Position numbers and translations under genes: made by a program. Positions 29,258 to 38,799 of a stretch of 60,353 bases of DNA are shown piece by piece. The stretch covers positions 1 through 60,353 of the forward strand of contig NZ_JABTBO010000012.1 of NCBI RefSeq assembly GCF_014884965.1. Reading direction: 5' to 3'. Within the stretch, counting starts at the first letter, position 1; the number at the start of each line of letters is the position of its first letter. Below the pieces are notes generated by a model that saw only the letters and a program-made list of their open reading frames with translations, made no database searches and was not told the origin of the DNA. This DNA comes from Spirabiliibacterium mucosae (GTDB lineage Bacteria > Pseudomonadota > Gammaproteobacteria > Enterobacterales > Pasteurellaceae).

Positions 29258-30418
29258 TTAGACCTCAATCAAGCTCATTTTAGGGCCGAATGGCTCAAAG
29301 AACACGCGGATGTTGTCTTGCTCCAGGGCTTTGATGTGATCACGCATCGCGTGCATAAAGTCCATCGAGCCGCACAAATAGACTTGCGCGTTGGCTGGAA
29401 TCGCCTTGCGTAAAGCGTCACCATCCAAGCGGCCGTGGGTTTGGGTGTAGCGCGTGTCACTTAATTGCACGTTGGCGTTGGCCAGCAGCGCCTCGGTTTC
29501 AGCTTTGAACGCGTGGCTGGTCTCATTGCGGGTGGAGTGCAGCCACACCACAGGGCGAGCAGGGTTGAGTTTTACTTGCTCGGCCAGCATCGCCAAAATC
29601 GGCGTGATGCCCACCCCTGCGCTGATGAACACCACCGGCTCATCGCTTTGGCGCAGCACAAAATCGCCCGCCGGTGCGGAGAGTTTCAGCTCATCGCCGA
29701 TGTTGACGTGATCATGCAAATAGTTCGATACCAAGCCTTTAAACTCGCCTTGGTTGTCGCGTTTGACGGCAAATTTCAGCCCCTGCTGCGGCTCAATGGC
29801 GCACAAAGAGTAGTGGCGCAGGGCAAGATTTGCCTCGCCTTCAGGCTGCACTTGCACAGTGATGTATTGCCCGGCGGTGATGGCAAGGTTTTCAAGCAGC
29901 GCATCGTTTTTGACGGTGAACTCCACCACATCTTGCCCCACTTCACGCTTGTCAACCACGGTGAAAGGCTGAAAGCCTTGCCATGCGGCGTTGTCATACA
30001 TTTGCTGCTCCACGCCGATAAAGGCATCAGCAATCACGCCGTAGGCTTTGGCCCACGCGTCTAAAATCTCAGGCGTGGCGGCCTCGCCCAGCACTTCTTT
30101 GATGGCGCCAAGCAGGTGCTTGCCCACGATAGGGTAGTGCTCGGCGTGAATTTCCAACGCGCGGTGCTTGTGGCCGATTTGGATTACGTGGTCTAAAATG
30201 GCTTCTAGATTGTCAATGTGTTTGGCCGCCGCCAGCACTGTGGTGGCCAGCGCCGTTGGCTGCTGGCCGCGGGCTTGGTTGGTTTTGTTGAAAATGTTCA
30301 ACAACTCAGGGTGGTCGTTGAACATATTGTGATAAAAGGTTTTGGTGATGGTGGTGCCGTGTGCTTCCAGTGCAGGCACGGTGGCTTTGATAATCTCGCG
30401 CGTTTGCGTGTCTAACAT
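29258..30418 (-). CDS. hmp: Flavohemoglobin, nitric oxide dioxygenase Hmp
   Basis: Oxidises nitric oxide to nitrate using O2 and NAD(P)H. I place the start at ATG 30418 with GGAGTG upstream, giving 386 residues. The globin domain (1 to about 140) has proximal H85 (GHKHRAL) and distal Y29 (TFYHNMF); FAD (RHYSLC) and NAD(P)-binding ([10 protein letters not shown]) motifs follow. An NsrR-like inverted repeat lies just upstream of the start. Confidence 0.95.
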   Translation of the reverse strand: MLDTQTREIIKATVPALEAHGTTITKTFYHNMFNDHPELLNIFNKTNQARGQQPTALATTVLAAAKHIDNLEAILDHVIQIGHKHRALEIHAEHYPIVGKHLLGAIKEVLGEAATPEILDAWAKAYGVIADAFIGVEQQMYDNAAWQGFQPFTVVDKREVGQDVVEFTVKNDALLENLAITAGQYITVQVQPEGEANLALRHYSLCAIEPQQGLKFAVKRDNQGEFKGLVSNYLHDHVNIGDELKLSAPAGDFVLRQSDEPVVFISAGVGITPILAMLAEQVKLNPARPVVWLHSTRNETSHAFKAETEALLANANVQLSDTRYTQTHGRLDGDALRKAIPANAQVYLCGSMDFMHAMRDHIKALEQDNIRVFFEPFGPKMSLIEV

Positions 30419-30430
30419 AATCACTCCATT

Positions 30431-30453
30431 AAGATGTAAAATAAATATTCCTT
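30431..30453 (-). promoter_or_regulatory. Candidate NsrR-type operator upstream of hmp
   Basis: The 23-base element starting AAGATGTAAA and ending ATATTCCTT lies 13 bases upstream of the hmp ATG. I count about 16 of 22 informative positions matching the enterobacterial NsrR consensus. One arm (CATCTT on the minus strand) is exact and the other is weak. I cannot tell whether this organism has NsrR. Confidence 0.4.
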
Positions 30454-30492
30454 AATAGAATACGTAATTCGTCTTAAACACGCAAGCGCAAA

Positions 30493-32361
30493 TTAACCCT
30501 CAAAAGTGCGGTCTTTCACCACGCGCAACGGGTGCATGTCTGAGCCACCGGTGATGACCAAATCGGCATCACCACGCAAGCAGGTGCCGCCATAATGCCC
30601 GCCAACGGTGAAAGTGCACAGCTGCAAGTGCAGCCCCTGAATGTTCGGCAAGCACCACAGTTGCTGGTAGATTTGCTCTTGGTGATCAAATCGCCCGCAG
30701 GTTTGGCCCAGCACGCTTTGGTTTTTGCCCACCAGTTGAATATTGCTGCCACAGCGCCCGGCAATGGGCTTGCAGGCGTAGCCTTCAGCGATGAGCTCGG
30801 GGGTGAGATCAAAGGCGGCATCAAGCAAATAGCGGTGGTGCGGGAAGAGCGACCACAACACAGGCAAAATCGCCTTGTTGCTAGTCACCACCGTCCACAG
30901 TGGCTCAAACACTTTGATTTCAGGGCGCAGTAGCACGTCAATCAACCGCACTTTGTGTTCTGGGTGGCCGGTGCGAATCGGTGGTGCGGCGTGTTGCGCT
31001 TCATACTCCTCGCGCAGCTGCTCGAGCACCGTTTCCCACGCCCAGGTTTTCCACACGCATTGAATCAGCCGCTGCTCGTTGTCCACCAAGCGCCCGCGAC
31101 TGTCCCAGTGAATGTCGTCAAGGCCGTGCAAAATTTTGCTCTCAAAGCCCGCTTGGCTCAGCGCCTTTTGCATAAATAGCGCGTGGTAGTTCTCTTCGCT
31201 GTCGTTGTCTTGCATGATGTGGACAAAGCCGCTGGCGTCACTGTGCTGCCAGCAATCAGCAAGCATATTTAACAAATCATCGCCAGGGTCGCGCCCGCTC
31301 ACAGTGCCCGCCTGCTTGGCCCAATCGCTGAGGATGCGGCCTGTTTCGGTGTGGCAAGAGGCGGAGTCAGCGTTGTATTCATAGACTTTCAAGCCACGTT
31401 CGTCCATGCAAAAATCGAGCCGGCCGGTGATCATTTGGTAACGCCGTGTTTGCCATGAGCGGCGCACCCGTGGCCATAAAATGCGCGGGATGTTGAAATG
31501 GGAGAGCAGCTCATCGCTTTGCATCACTTTGTCGGTGGCGTGCAGATACATCAAATGCAGCTCGTTGGTGGCGCGCACCAGCTCGTGAACCGCACTTTGC
31601 GAAATCGTAAAGTAGTCATACGGGCTGCCTGAGTTGATTTTATGCCCGTCCATCGCCTGCACATAGGCGTCAATCAGCGGCTCGTTTTGATTCAGCCACG
31701 CGCCGTCAAACTGGCCGCGGTTTTCAAGTTGCTGGGCGTGAATATTCAGCAAGTGCGGTGCAATGTGTGGCCGCGGCAGGCTGTGCGCGTTCGCCCCCGT
31801 TGGGATCATCCAGCCTAAAATGGCAGTGTCGTCAAAGGTGTCGTGCAGTGTGTAGCCGCCGTTTTCACGCGTTAACGGCAGCTCGCGCGTCCATTGCTGG
31901 CCAAAGGGCAGGCAGTGGTGAATCACATTTTGCTCGGCGATCCGCACTTTGTCTTCAAGCACCTCGGTGATGATCGCCACATGGCCGGTGTGTTTGAACT
32001 CGCCGCCTTCTTGCCAAATCAGCAAGCAGCCAGCTGCTGGTGGCTGTTGTGAGCCGTTAGCAAAGGCTTGCAGCGGCAATAGGGCGTCATTGATTACTTG
32101 GCGTACAAAACGCAGGGAGAAGATTTCATACGCCATCGCCACATCGGTGAAGACATAGCCGTAGTTGATGTATAAATAGCGCCGGGCAAATTCGACACAT
32201 TGCCATTTGTAGCCCATGTATTCATGCCCGAGATAACTGCGAAAGGCGGCGTCGTCAGGGTAAAGTGCGGTGTCGACGCTGTCGTAGTCGCTGGAATAAA
32301 TAGCCACGCCACCGGGGGCAAAGCCCAAAAGCGTGCCGAAAGGTTCAATGGTGTGCGACAT
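30493..32361 (-). CDS. gss: Bifunctional glutathionylspermidine synthetase/amidase
   Basis: Makes and hydrolyses glutathionylspermidine. Start at ATG 32361 with AAAGGAG gives 622 residues (E. coli Gss 619). The N-terminal CHAP amidase domain (to about 195) carries nucleophile C55 in YKWQCVEFARR and histidine in HTGHVAIITE; the C-terminal ATP-grasp-like synthetase includes CMDERGLKVYEYNADSAS and ends near GGSDMHPLRVV. Not obviously in an operon; the hmp gene lies downstream on the same strand. Confidence 0.94.
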   Translation of the reverse strand: MSHTIEPFGTLLGFAPGGVAIYSSDYDSVDTALYPDDAAFRSYLGHEYMGYKWQCVEFARRYLYINYGYVFTDVAMAYEIFSLRFVRQVINDALLPLQAFANGSQQPPAAGCLLIWQEGGEFKHTGHVAIITEVLEDKVRIAEQNVIHHCLPFGQQWTRELPLTRENGGYTLHDTFDDTAILGWMIPTGANAHSLPRPHIAPHLLNIHAQQLENRGQFDGAWLNQNEPLIDAYVQAMDGHKINSGSPYDYFTISQSAVHELVRATNELHLMYLHATDKVMQSDELLSHFNIPRILWPRVRRSWQTRRYQMITGRLDFCMDERGLKVYEYNADSASCHTETGRILSDWAKQAGTVSGRDPGDDLLNMLADCWQHSDASGFVHIMQDNDSEENYHALFMQKALSQAGFESKILHGLDDIHWDSRGRLVDNEQRLIQCVWKTWAWETVLEQLREEYEAQHAAPPIRTGHPEHKVRLIDVLLRPEIKVFEPLWTVVTSNKAILPVLWSLFPHHRYLLDAAFDLTPELIAEGYACKPIAGRCGSNIQLVGKNQSVLGQTCGRFDHQEQIYQQLWCLPNIQGLHLQLCTFTVGGHYGGTCLRGDADLVITGGSDMHPLRVVKDRTFEG

Positions 32362-32429
32362 AACAACTCCTTTAAGTTTTTGCGCAGTATACACCCAGTC
32401 GCGCCACTAGGGATAAAAAAATGCAATAA

Positions 32430-32454
32430 AAAACCCGAGGCAAGCTCGGGTTTT
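32430..32454 (-). terminator. Terminator of the rpsF-priB-rpsR-rplI operon
   Basis: AAAACCCGAG, loop GCAAG, CTCGGGTTTT: a ten-pair stem; on the minus strand it is followed by a long T run. Confidence 0.9.
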
Positions 32455-32470
32455 GTGCGTTGGCGTGGGC

Positions 32471-32920
32471 TTATTCAGCAACCACGTTAACGATAAGTTG
32501 TGTGAACACTTCACCGTGAAGTTGGAAGCGCACTTCGTGCTCGCCGATGGTACGCAATGGACCTTCAGACAAACGCACTTCGCTTTTTTCCACTTCAACA
32601 CCTGCGGCTTTGATGGCGTCGGAGATATCACGAGTACCAATTGAACCGAACAGGCGGCCTTCGTCACCCGCTTTAGAGGCGATGGTAACAGAGCCGAGTG
32701 CTGCGATTTTCTCAGCGCGTTCTTGAGCTTGGGCTAATTCTTTAGCTACTTTCGCTTCAAGTTCAGCGCGGCGAGATTCAAAATGGGCAATATTTTCAGC
32801 CGTAGCCATAACTGCTTTCCCTTGTGGGATAAGGAAGTTACGCGCGAAGCCGGCTTTTACATTTACTTGATCACCGACATTGCCAAGGTGAACAATTTTA
32901 TCTAAAAGAATAATTTGCAT
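32471..32920 (-). CDS. rplI: 50S ribosomal protein L9
   Basis: L9, 149 residues as in E. coli, with N-terminal [24 protein letters not shown] typical of the family (the first 15 residues form the rRNA-binding domain), a long central helix and a C-terminal domain. AGAGAGGATACGGTA precedes the ATG. Last gene of the ribosomal operon. Confidence 0.98.
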   Translation of the reverse strand: MQIILLDKIVHLGNVGDQVNVKAGFARNFLIPQGKAVMATAENIAHFESRRAELEAKVAKELAQAQERAEKIAALGSVTIASKAGDEGRLFGSIGTRDISDAIKAAGVEVEKSEVRLSEGPLRTIGEHEVRFQLHGEVFTQLIVNVVAE

Positions 32921-32939
32921 TACCGTATCCTCTCTTTAA

Positions 32940-33179
<240 letters not shown>

Positions 33180-33506
33180 CTAATCTATAAATTCGATTTG
33201 CTCGGCATGTAACACCAACTGACTAAGTCCGTTTGCATTTTTATGGGTGGTTAAAAAACCACGGATAAAAAGGTGACTGCCGACCGTAATGCTTTGAGAT
33301 TGTTTAATTAATTGAGGCCCACTTAAGGAAACTTTTATCCGACACCACGCAAGGCGGGGCATCTCGGCTTCCACTTGGCTTGAACGATGCTCAAGATAAA
33401 ATTGGCAGTGTTCAATGCCGCTGGGGCTTTGTGATCGTTTCAGTTGCGAGCAAACATGTCCTGCAAGTTGAAGACGATTTTCAATCGTTAAATTACTCTT
33501 CAGCAT
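33180..33506 (-). CDS. priB: Primosomal replication protein PriB
   Basis: Single-strand DNA-binding OB-fold protein of the replication restart primosome. ATG 33506 ([12 protein letters not shown]) matches Haemophilus PriB and overlaps the end of rpsF by 14 bases; two nearby upstream ATGs are possible. 108 residues. Core motifs are [16 protein letters not shown] (about 28-43) and the C-terminal [13 protein letters not shown]. Confidence 0.93.
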   Translation of the reverse strand: MLKSNLTIENRLQLAGHVCSQLKRSQSPSGIEHCQFYLEHRSSQVEAEMPRLAWCRIKVSLSGPQLIKQSQSITVGSHLFIRGFLTTHKNANGLSQLVLHAEQIEFID

Positions 33507-33870
33507 CCTCATAATCGTTGTTAGCAACTTCAGCTGAAGCGCGACGATCGTCTTTCGCTTTAGCCATTGGGGACGCTTCTGTTACGGCGTGCTTAGTACG
33601 AATAATCACGTTACGCAAAATTGCATCATTGTAACGGAATGTGGTTTCTAGCTCGTCGATGACTTCTTGCGGTGCTTCTACATTCATCAGCACATAGTGT
33701 GCTTTGTGTAGTTTGTTGATTGGGTATGCCAATTGGCGACGGCCCCAATCTTCTAGGCGATGAATTTGCCCACCAGCTTCTTTTACAGCGCCAGTGTAAC
33801 GCTCAATCATGCCTGGTACTTGTTCGCTTTGGTCTGGGTGGACCATAAAAACGATTTCGTAGTGACGCAT
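33493..33870 (-). CDS. rpsF: 30S ribosomal protein S6
   Basis: S6, 125 residues. Conserved [14 protein letters not shown] and [25 protein letters not shown] are present. The C terminus ends in an acidic tail (NNDYEDAEE); E. coli S6 also has an acidic C terminus that RimK extends with glutamates. First gene of the operon; AAGGAGCAGCAGTA precedes the ATG. Confidence 0.97.
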   Translation of the reverse strand: MRHYEIVFMVHPDQSEQVPGMIERYTGAVKEAGGQIHRLEDWGRRQLAYPINKLHKAHYVLMNVEAPQEVIDELETTFRYNDAILRNVIIRTKHAVTEASPMAKAKDDRRASAEVANNDYEDAEE

Positions 33871-33912
33871 TACTGCTGCTCCTTACGGGTTAATCAGCCT
33901 CCATGTAAGACC

Positions 33913-33956
33913 AGCCACATAATCTTTGGAAGCAAGGAACGAAAATGAATGTGGCT
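33913..33956 (-). ncRNA. Candidate S6:S18 autoregulatory leader hairpin
   Basis: In the rpsF 5' leader, AGCCACAT (33949-33956 on the minus strand) pairs with ATGTGGCT (33913-33920), enclosing about 28 bases. It lies only a few bases downstream of the predicted transcription start. The known S6:S18-binding leader occupies this place in many bacteria; I have not confirmed the conserved internal bulge. Confidence 0.45.
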
Positions 33957-33967
33957 TAAGGGCGCAA

Positions 33968-33996
33968 ATTATACCCGATGCGCCCGCACTCGACAA
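33968..33996 (-). promoter_or_regulatory. rpsF promoter
   Basis: On the minus strand, -35 TTGTCG (33991-33996) and consensus -10 TATAAT (33968-33973) are separated by 17 bases, giving a leader of about 90 bases. Confidence 0.8.
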
Positions 33997-34264
33997 GCTT
34001 TTTTGCACATTGTGTGACCAATGCCAACCGCACTTGGCTTTTAAGGTTCATAAAACAACATTTCAAAAGCAAAAGTGGCGAAAAAGTTATCAAATAACGA
34101 CATCTTTTTTTCATTTTGTGACGTGGGTTACATTTTGTACTATTGCACAAGTGCGCATCTTCGCTTATCGTTAGCCACCGAATGTTAAAAGTATGTTTTC
34201 TAAACGTAAAATAATTAACAAGAAAAAATAATTTTCACCATGTTCAACCTCAGAGGGAGATAGT
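33997..34264. promoter_or_regulatory. Upstream region of the lactate operon
   Basis: Together with the rpsF leader this is a 394-base gene-free gap. It has one uptake signal (about 34027), an AT-rich stretch, a perfect ArcA core motif (34211-34220) and a GAGGGAG ribosome site before lldP. I see no small gene. Confidence 0.5.
34211..34220 (-). promoter_or_regulatory. ArcA-type site upstream of lldP
   Basis: TGTTAATTAT on the minus strand matches the ArcA-P core WGTTAATTAW at every position, 45 bases before the lactate permease ATG. ArcA repression of lactate genes is known in enteric bacteria and Haemophilus; action here is inferred. Confidence 0.55.
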
Positions 34265-35841
34265 ATGGCGCTGTTTTTAAGCATTATTCCAATTGTGATT
34301 TTGATTTATATGATGGTCAAGCGCAACAGCTTGCCGTCGTATATCGCACTGCCAATTACCGCCGCGATTGTGTTGGCGATTCAAATTTTTATTTTCAAGA
34401 AGATTTCACCTTACTTGGCGCCAATATGGTCTCTGGCGTCATCGCGACCTTAACGCCGATCACCATCATCTTCGGCGCGATTTTGTTTAACCGCATGATG
34501 GAAGAAACCGGCTCTGTTAACGTGTTGCGCCATTGGTTGTCGAACATCAACCCAAACCCGGTGGCGCAGTTGATGATCATCGGCTGGGCGTTTGCTTTCA
34601 TGATTGAAGGCGCCTCAGGCTTTGGTACACCGGCGGCGATTGCCGCACCGATTTTGGTGGGCTTGGGCTTTGCGCCGTTGCGCGTGGCGGTGTTCACCTT
34701 GGTGATGAACTCAGTGCCTGTGTCATTCGGTGCGGTGGGCACGCCAACTTGGTTTGGCTTTGCGCCACTCAACCTCGGCGAGCAAGCCTTGCTTGAAATT
34801 GGCGCGCAAAGTGCGGTCATCCACGCTTTTGCGGCACTGGTGATCCCGATCATTGCGCTGCGTTTTATCATCAGCTGGGCGGAGATTCGCCGCAATTTGG
34901 TGTTTATTTACTTAAGCATCTTCTCGTGCACCGTGCCGTACTTTTTGCTGGCGCAAATTAACTATGAATTCCCAGCCCTTGTCGGCGGTGCGATTGGCTT
35001 GTTGCTGTCAATCTTTTTGGCCAACCAAGGCATTGGCATTCAAAAAGTCCACGACGACAGTCAAGAGCGCGTGGCCTTTGGGGTGGTGTTCAAAGCAATG
35101 TTGCCCACCATGCTCTTGATTGGCATTTTGGTGATCACCCGCATTCACCAGTTCGGCATCAAAGGCTGGCTCAACGACACGACCGCACTTTTCACCTTGC
35201 CAATGGGCGCGCTAGGGCAGTTTGAAGTCAGCCGCGCGTTGATTTTCTCTTGGTTGAACATTTTTGAGCAAGGCGTGAGCGGCAGCTACCGCACGCTGTA
35301 TGTGCCGGCGTTGATCCCCTTTGTGGTGACGGTGTTGATTTCATTTATGATTTTCAAACTCCAGCGTGGGCAAAAAAGCACTATTTTCACCGCCAGCCTC
35401 GCCCAAGTGCAAAAGCCGTTCCTCGCTTTGCTCGGTGCGTTAATCATGGTGAAGCTGATGTTAGTCGGCGGCGAGCAGTCCATGGTGCAAATCATTGGGC
35501 GCAGCTTTGCCCAAGCCACGGGTGAAAACTGGACCTTCTTCTCCAGCTACCTTGGTGCGATTGGGGCGTTCTTCTCCGGCTCCAACACGGTGTCGAACCT
35601 CACCTTTGGCGGCATTCAGTACTCGATTGCCCAAACCACGGGGCTTTCTGCCACCTTGGTGTTGGCCTTGCAATCGGTGGGTGGCGCCATGGGCAACATG
35701 GTGTGCATAAATAACATCATCGCCGTGTGTTCGATTTTGAATATGAAAAACCAAGAGGGCACAATCATTAAACGCACCGTGATCCCAATGTTTATTTACG
35801 GTGTGATTGCCGCATTGGTTGCTGTGTTGCTATTACGTTAA
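34265..35841 (+). pseudogene. lldP: L-lactate permease LldP, frameshifted after about 43 codons
   Basis: Lactate:proton symporter. The first frame from ATG 34265 begins MALFLSIIPIVILIYMM and runs through IQIFIF, then leaves the family at the T tract 34392-34395. Adding one T restores QEDFTLLGANMVSGVIATLTP and a continuous protein to 35841 (about 525 residues, the usual length), including IIGWAFAFMIEGASGFGTPAAIAAPILVGLG and the C-terminal FFSGSNTVSNLTFGG... region. So there is an apparent -1 frameshift. It heads the lldP-lutABC unit. A GAGGGAG ribosome site is present. Confidence 0.87.
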
Positions 35842-35905
35842 AATGCGGTGATAATAATGTTTTAAAGCGCACATTTTGTGCGCTTTTGCGAGTGTTGGAG
35901 GACAA

Positions 35906-36625
35906 ATGAACGTTAATTTTTATGCAACTTGCATAGGCGATGCCGTGCGCGCCAATGTGGCCAAGCAAAGTGTGCTGCTGCTTGAGCAACTTGGCTGCGA
36001 CATCACCTTTTTAGAGCGGCAAACCTGCTGCGGCCAGCCTGCCATCAACGGCGGCTATGTCAAATCTGCTTTTCCTGCGATGAAAAACTTAATCGAAACG
36101 TTTGAAGTGAATGATTACCCCATCGTAGCACCCGCGGGCTCGTGTGTTTATGCCATTAAAAACTATGGCGATTATCTCAAAGGCGATGGCGATTGGGCCG
36201 CACGCGCACAACGCGTGGCAGACCGCTTTTATGACTTGACCGATTTCATCGTCAATCAGCTCAACGTCACCAACGTGGGCGCCAAATTGCCAGGCAAGGC
36301 GGTTTATCACCCCTCATGCAGTTTGTTTCGCAAGCTTAATATTCAACACGAGCCGATCGCTTTGCTTGAAGCGGTCGAGGGCTTGGAGCTGCTGCCGATT
36401 GCCAACCAAACCACCTGCTGCGGCTTTGGTGGCACGTTCTCGGTCAAAATGGCCGAAATTTCAGGCGAAATGGTGAAAGAAAAAGCCGCTCACATTGAAG
36501 CGGTGCAGCCTGATTATTTGATTGGTGCCGATGTCAGCTGTTTGATCAACATCGGCGGGCGATTGCACCGCGAGGGCAGCCCAATCAAAGTGATGCACAT
36601 TGCTGAAGTGTTGATGAGCCGTTAG
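35906..36625 (+). CDS. lutA: Lactate utilization protein LutA (Fe-S oxidoreductase subunit)
   Basis: Subunit of the LutABC (YkgEFG) L-lactate oxidase complex. ATG 35906 is preceded by TGGAGG; 239 residues. Two cysteine-rich CCG motifs, TCCGQPAINGGY (about 43) and TCCGFGGTFS (about 172), mark the heterodisulfide-reductase-like family. Confidence 0.93.
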   Translation: MNVNFYATCIGDAVRANVAKQSVLLLEQLGCDITFLERQTCCGQPAINGGYVKSAFPAMKNLIETFEVNDYPIVAPAGSCVYAIKNYGDYLKGDGDWAARAQRVADRFYDLTDFIVNQLNVTNVGAKLPGKAVYHPSCSLFRKLNIQHEPIALLEAVEGLELLPIANQTTCCGFGGTFSVKMAEISGEMVKEKAAHIEAVQPDYLIGADVSCLINIGGRLHREGSPIKVMHIAEVLMSR

Positions 36626-36633
36626 GAGGAAAT

Positions 36634-38051
36634 ATGTCGATTCAAACAAGCCAAGTCCCTTTTAAACAGCGCATCGACCAAGAAATTCACAACGACGTGG
36701 TGCGCAAAGCGCTGGTGATGGCGCAAGAGCGCATTGGCGCCAACCGCCAAAAAATGGTTGATGAGCTCGGCCACTGGGAAGATTGGCGCGAGCAGGCCAA
36801 AGCCATTCGCAACCATGTGTTGGAAAATTTAGATGCCTATCTTTACCAGCTGTCAGAAAGCGTTACCGCCAACGGCGGGCACGTCTATTTTGCCGCCACC
36901 GCGCAAGATGCCACCGATTACATCAAAAAAATCGCGCGTGAGAAAAATGCCAAAAAAATCGTCAAATCCAAATCCATGGTGACGGAAGAAATTGGTCTTA
37001 ATCACGTGCTTGAGCAAGAAGGCATCAAGGTGATTGAAAGCGATTTGGGGGAATACATCCTTCAAATCGCCGGCGACAAACCCTCTCACATTGTGGTGCC
37101 CGCAATTCACAAAGACCGCGAGCAAATTCGCCAAGTGTTGCACGACAAGCTCGGCTACACCGGCGCGGCCACGCCAGAGGAGATGACGCTGTTTATCCGC
37201 AACACCATCCGCAAAGATTTTCTTGAAGCGGATATTGGCATCAGCGGCTGTAACTTTGCCGTGCCGCAAACCGGCAGCGTGTGCTTGGTCACCAACGAGG
37301 GCAACCTGCGCCTAGCCACCACCTTGCCAAAAACGCACATCGCGGTGATGGGCATGGAGCGCATCGCGCCAAGCTTTGAGGCAGTGGATATTTTGATCAC
37401 CTTGCTGGCACGAAGTGCGGTCGGCGCCAAGCTCACCGCCTACAACACCTGGCTGACAGGCCCTCGGCTGGCGGGGGAAACCACGGGCCAGAGGACTTCC
37501 ACCTCGTGATTGTGGATAACGGCCGCTCCAAAGCCTTAGGCGGCGAGTTTAACGACATTTTGCGCTGCATCCGCTGCGGTGCTTGCCTTAATACCTGCCC
37601 AGCGTACCGCCAAATTGGCGGCCATGGCTACGGCTCGATTTACCCAGGCCCTATCGGCTCGGTGCTGTCTCCTATTTTGGGCGGCTATCAAGAATTTAAA
37701 GATTTGCCATACGCCTGCTCGCTGTGTACCGCCTGCAACCAAGTGTGCCCGGTGAAAATCCCGCTGGCGAGTTTGTTATTAAAACATCGCCAAAACATGG
37801 TGGACGAAGGCATCGCGCCAACGGTGGAAAAACTCAGCGTCAAGGCCTTCACCTTTGCCAACAGCCACCCAGTGTTGTGGAAAGTGGGCATGAAGGTGGG
37901 CGCACAGGTGATGAGCAAAACCATCAAAAACGGCAAAGCGCCGTTTGACATCGGCGCCATTGGCGAGTGGACCAAAGCGCGCGACCTACCTCAGCCTGAC
38001 GGCGAGAGCTTCCGCAGCTGGTTTAAACAGCATCAAAACAAAAAAGGATAA
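36634..38051 (+). pseudogene. lutB: Lactate utilization iron-sulfur protein LutB, frameshifted
   Basis: Iron-sulfur subunit of LutABC. The N-terminal LutB domain runs from ATG 36634 (after AGGAGG) to TGPRLAGETTG, then reads QRTSTS and stops at 37509. One extra C at 37488-37489 (GGCC to GGCCC) restores PEDFHLVIVDNGRS and the C-terminal part with two clusters, CIRCGACLNTCP and CSLCTACNQVCP, ending at 38051, about 472 residues as in E. coli YkgF. The upstream product alone would lack both Fe-S clusters. Confidence 0.88.
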
Positions 38052-38055
38052 CGCT

Positions 38056-38757
38056 ATGTTAGATTCAGCCAATCGCGACAACTTTTTAAACCACCTGGCC
38101 GAGCAGCTCGGCCGGCCAGTGCGCCGTGAGGTGCAAGGGCACTACGCCAAGCTCACCGACGCGCCACAAACGCGCTTAACCGAGCTTGACCCCGAGCAGC
38201 TGCTGGCCACCTTTATCCTCAACGCCCAAGCGCTGGAGATTGATTGCACCGCCACCACCGCCGCCGATGTGTGCGCGCATTTGCAGGCGTTGTGCGACAA
38301 ATATGGCGCGGGTGATGTGATCATCAACGACGATGCGCGCCTGCGTGAGCTTGGCGTGATCACCTGCCTTGAGCAGCATTACACCACCCACATTTGGTCT
38401 GAGCAAGAGGCGGTAGAAAACCGCACTTTTGCAGCGGATGCCAACATTGGCGTGGTGTTTGCCGAATATGGCTTGACGGAGTCAGGCGGGATTGTGCTTT
38501 TCTCCGACCCGCACTTTGGCCGCTCGGTCAGCTTGTTGCCGCCGGTGTCGATTGTGTTGCTCAAACGCAGCCAAATTTTGCCACGTGTGGCGCAACTGGC
38601 TAAAGTCCTTGATGAAAAGGCCGCGCGAGGGGAGCGCATGCCATCGTGCGTCAACATCATTTCAGGGCCGAGTGCCACGGCAGACATTGAGCTGGTGAAA
38701 GTGGTTGGGGTGCATGGGCCGGTGAAAAACGTCTATGTGATCATCGACGATCTCTAG
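38056..38757 (+). CDS. lutC: Lactate utilization protein LutC
   Basis: Third LutABC subunit. ATG 38056, preceded by AAAAAGGA, is 4 bases after the lutB stop; 233 residues. A longer frame starting in lutB is spurious. Characteristic blocks: AEYGLTESGGIVLFSD, RSVSLLPPVSIVLLK and ISGPSATADIELVKVVGVHGP. Confidence 0.93.
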   Translation: MLDSANRDNFLNHLAEQLGRPVRREVQGHYAKLTDAPQTRLTELDPEQLLATFILNAQALEIDCTATTAADVCAHLQALCDKYGAGDVIINDDARLRELGVITCLEQHYTTHIWSEQEAVENRTFAADANIGVVFAEYGLTESGGIVLFSDPHFGRSVSLLPPVSIVLLKRSQILPRVAQLAKVLDEKAARGERMPSCVNIISGPSATADIELVKVVGVHGPVKNVYVIIDDL

Positions 38758-38769
38758 CCTAGAGATAAG

Positions 38770-38798
38770 AAAACCGCACTTTTAAAGTGCGGTTTTTT
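38770..38798. terminator. Uptake-signal inverted pair between lutC and fabF
   Basis: AAAACCGCACTTT followed at once by AAAGTGCGGTTTTTT: near-perfect stem with A and T flanks, usable in both directions between convergent operons. Confidence 0.85.
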
Positions 38799-38799
38799 A

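Noticed and set aside
38142-38406. Leftward frames inside lutC
   Set aside because: Short antisense frames without ribosome sites, explained by codon bias of lutC.
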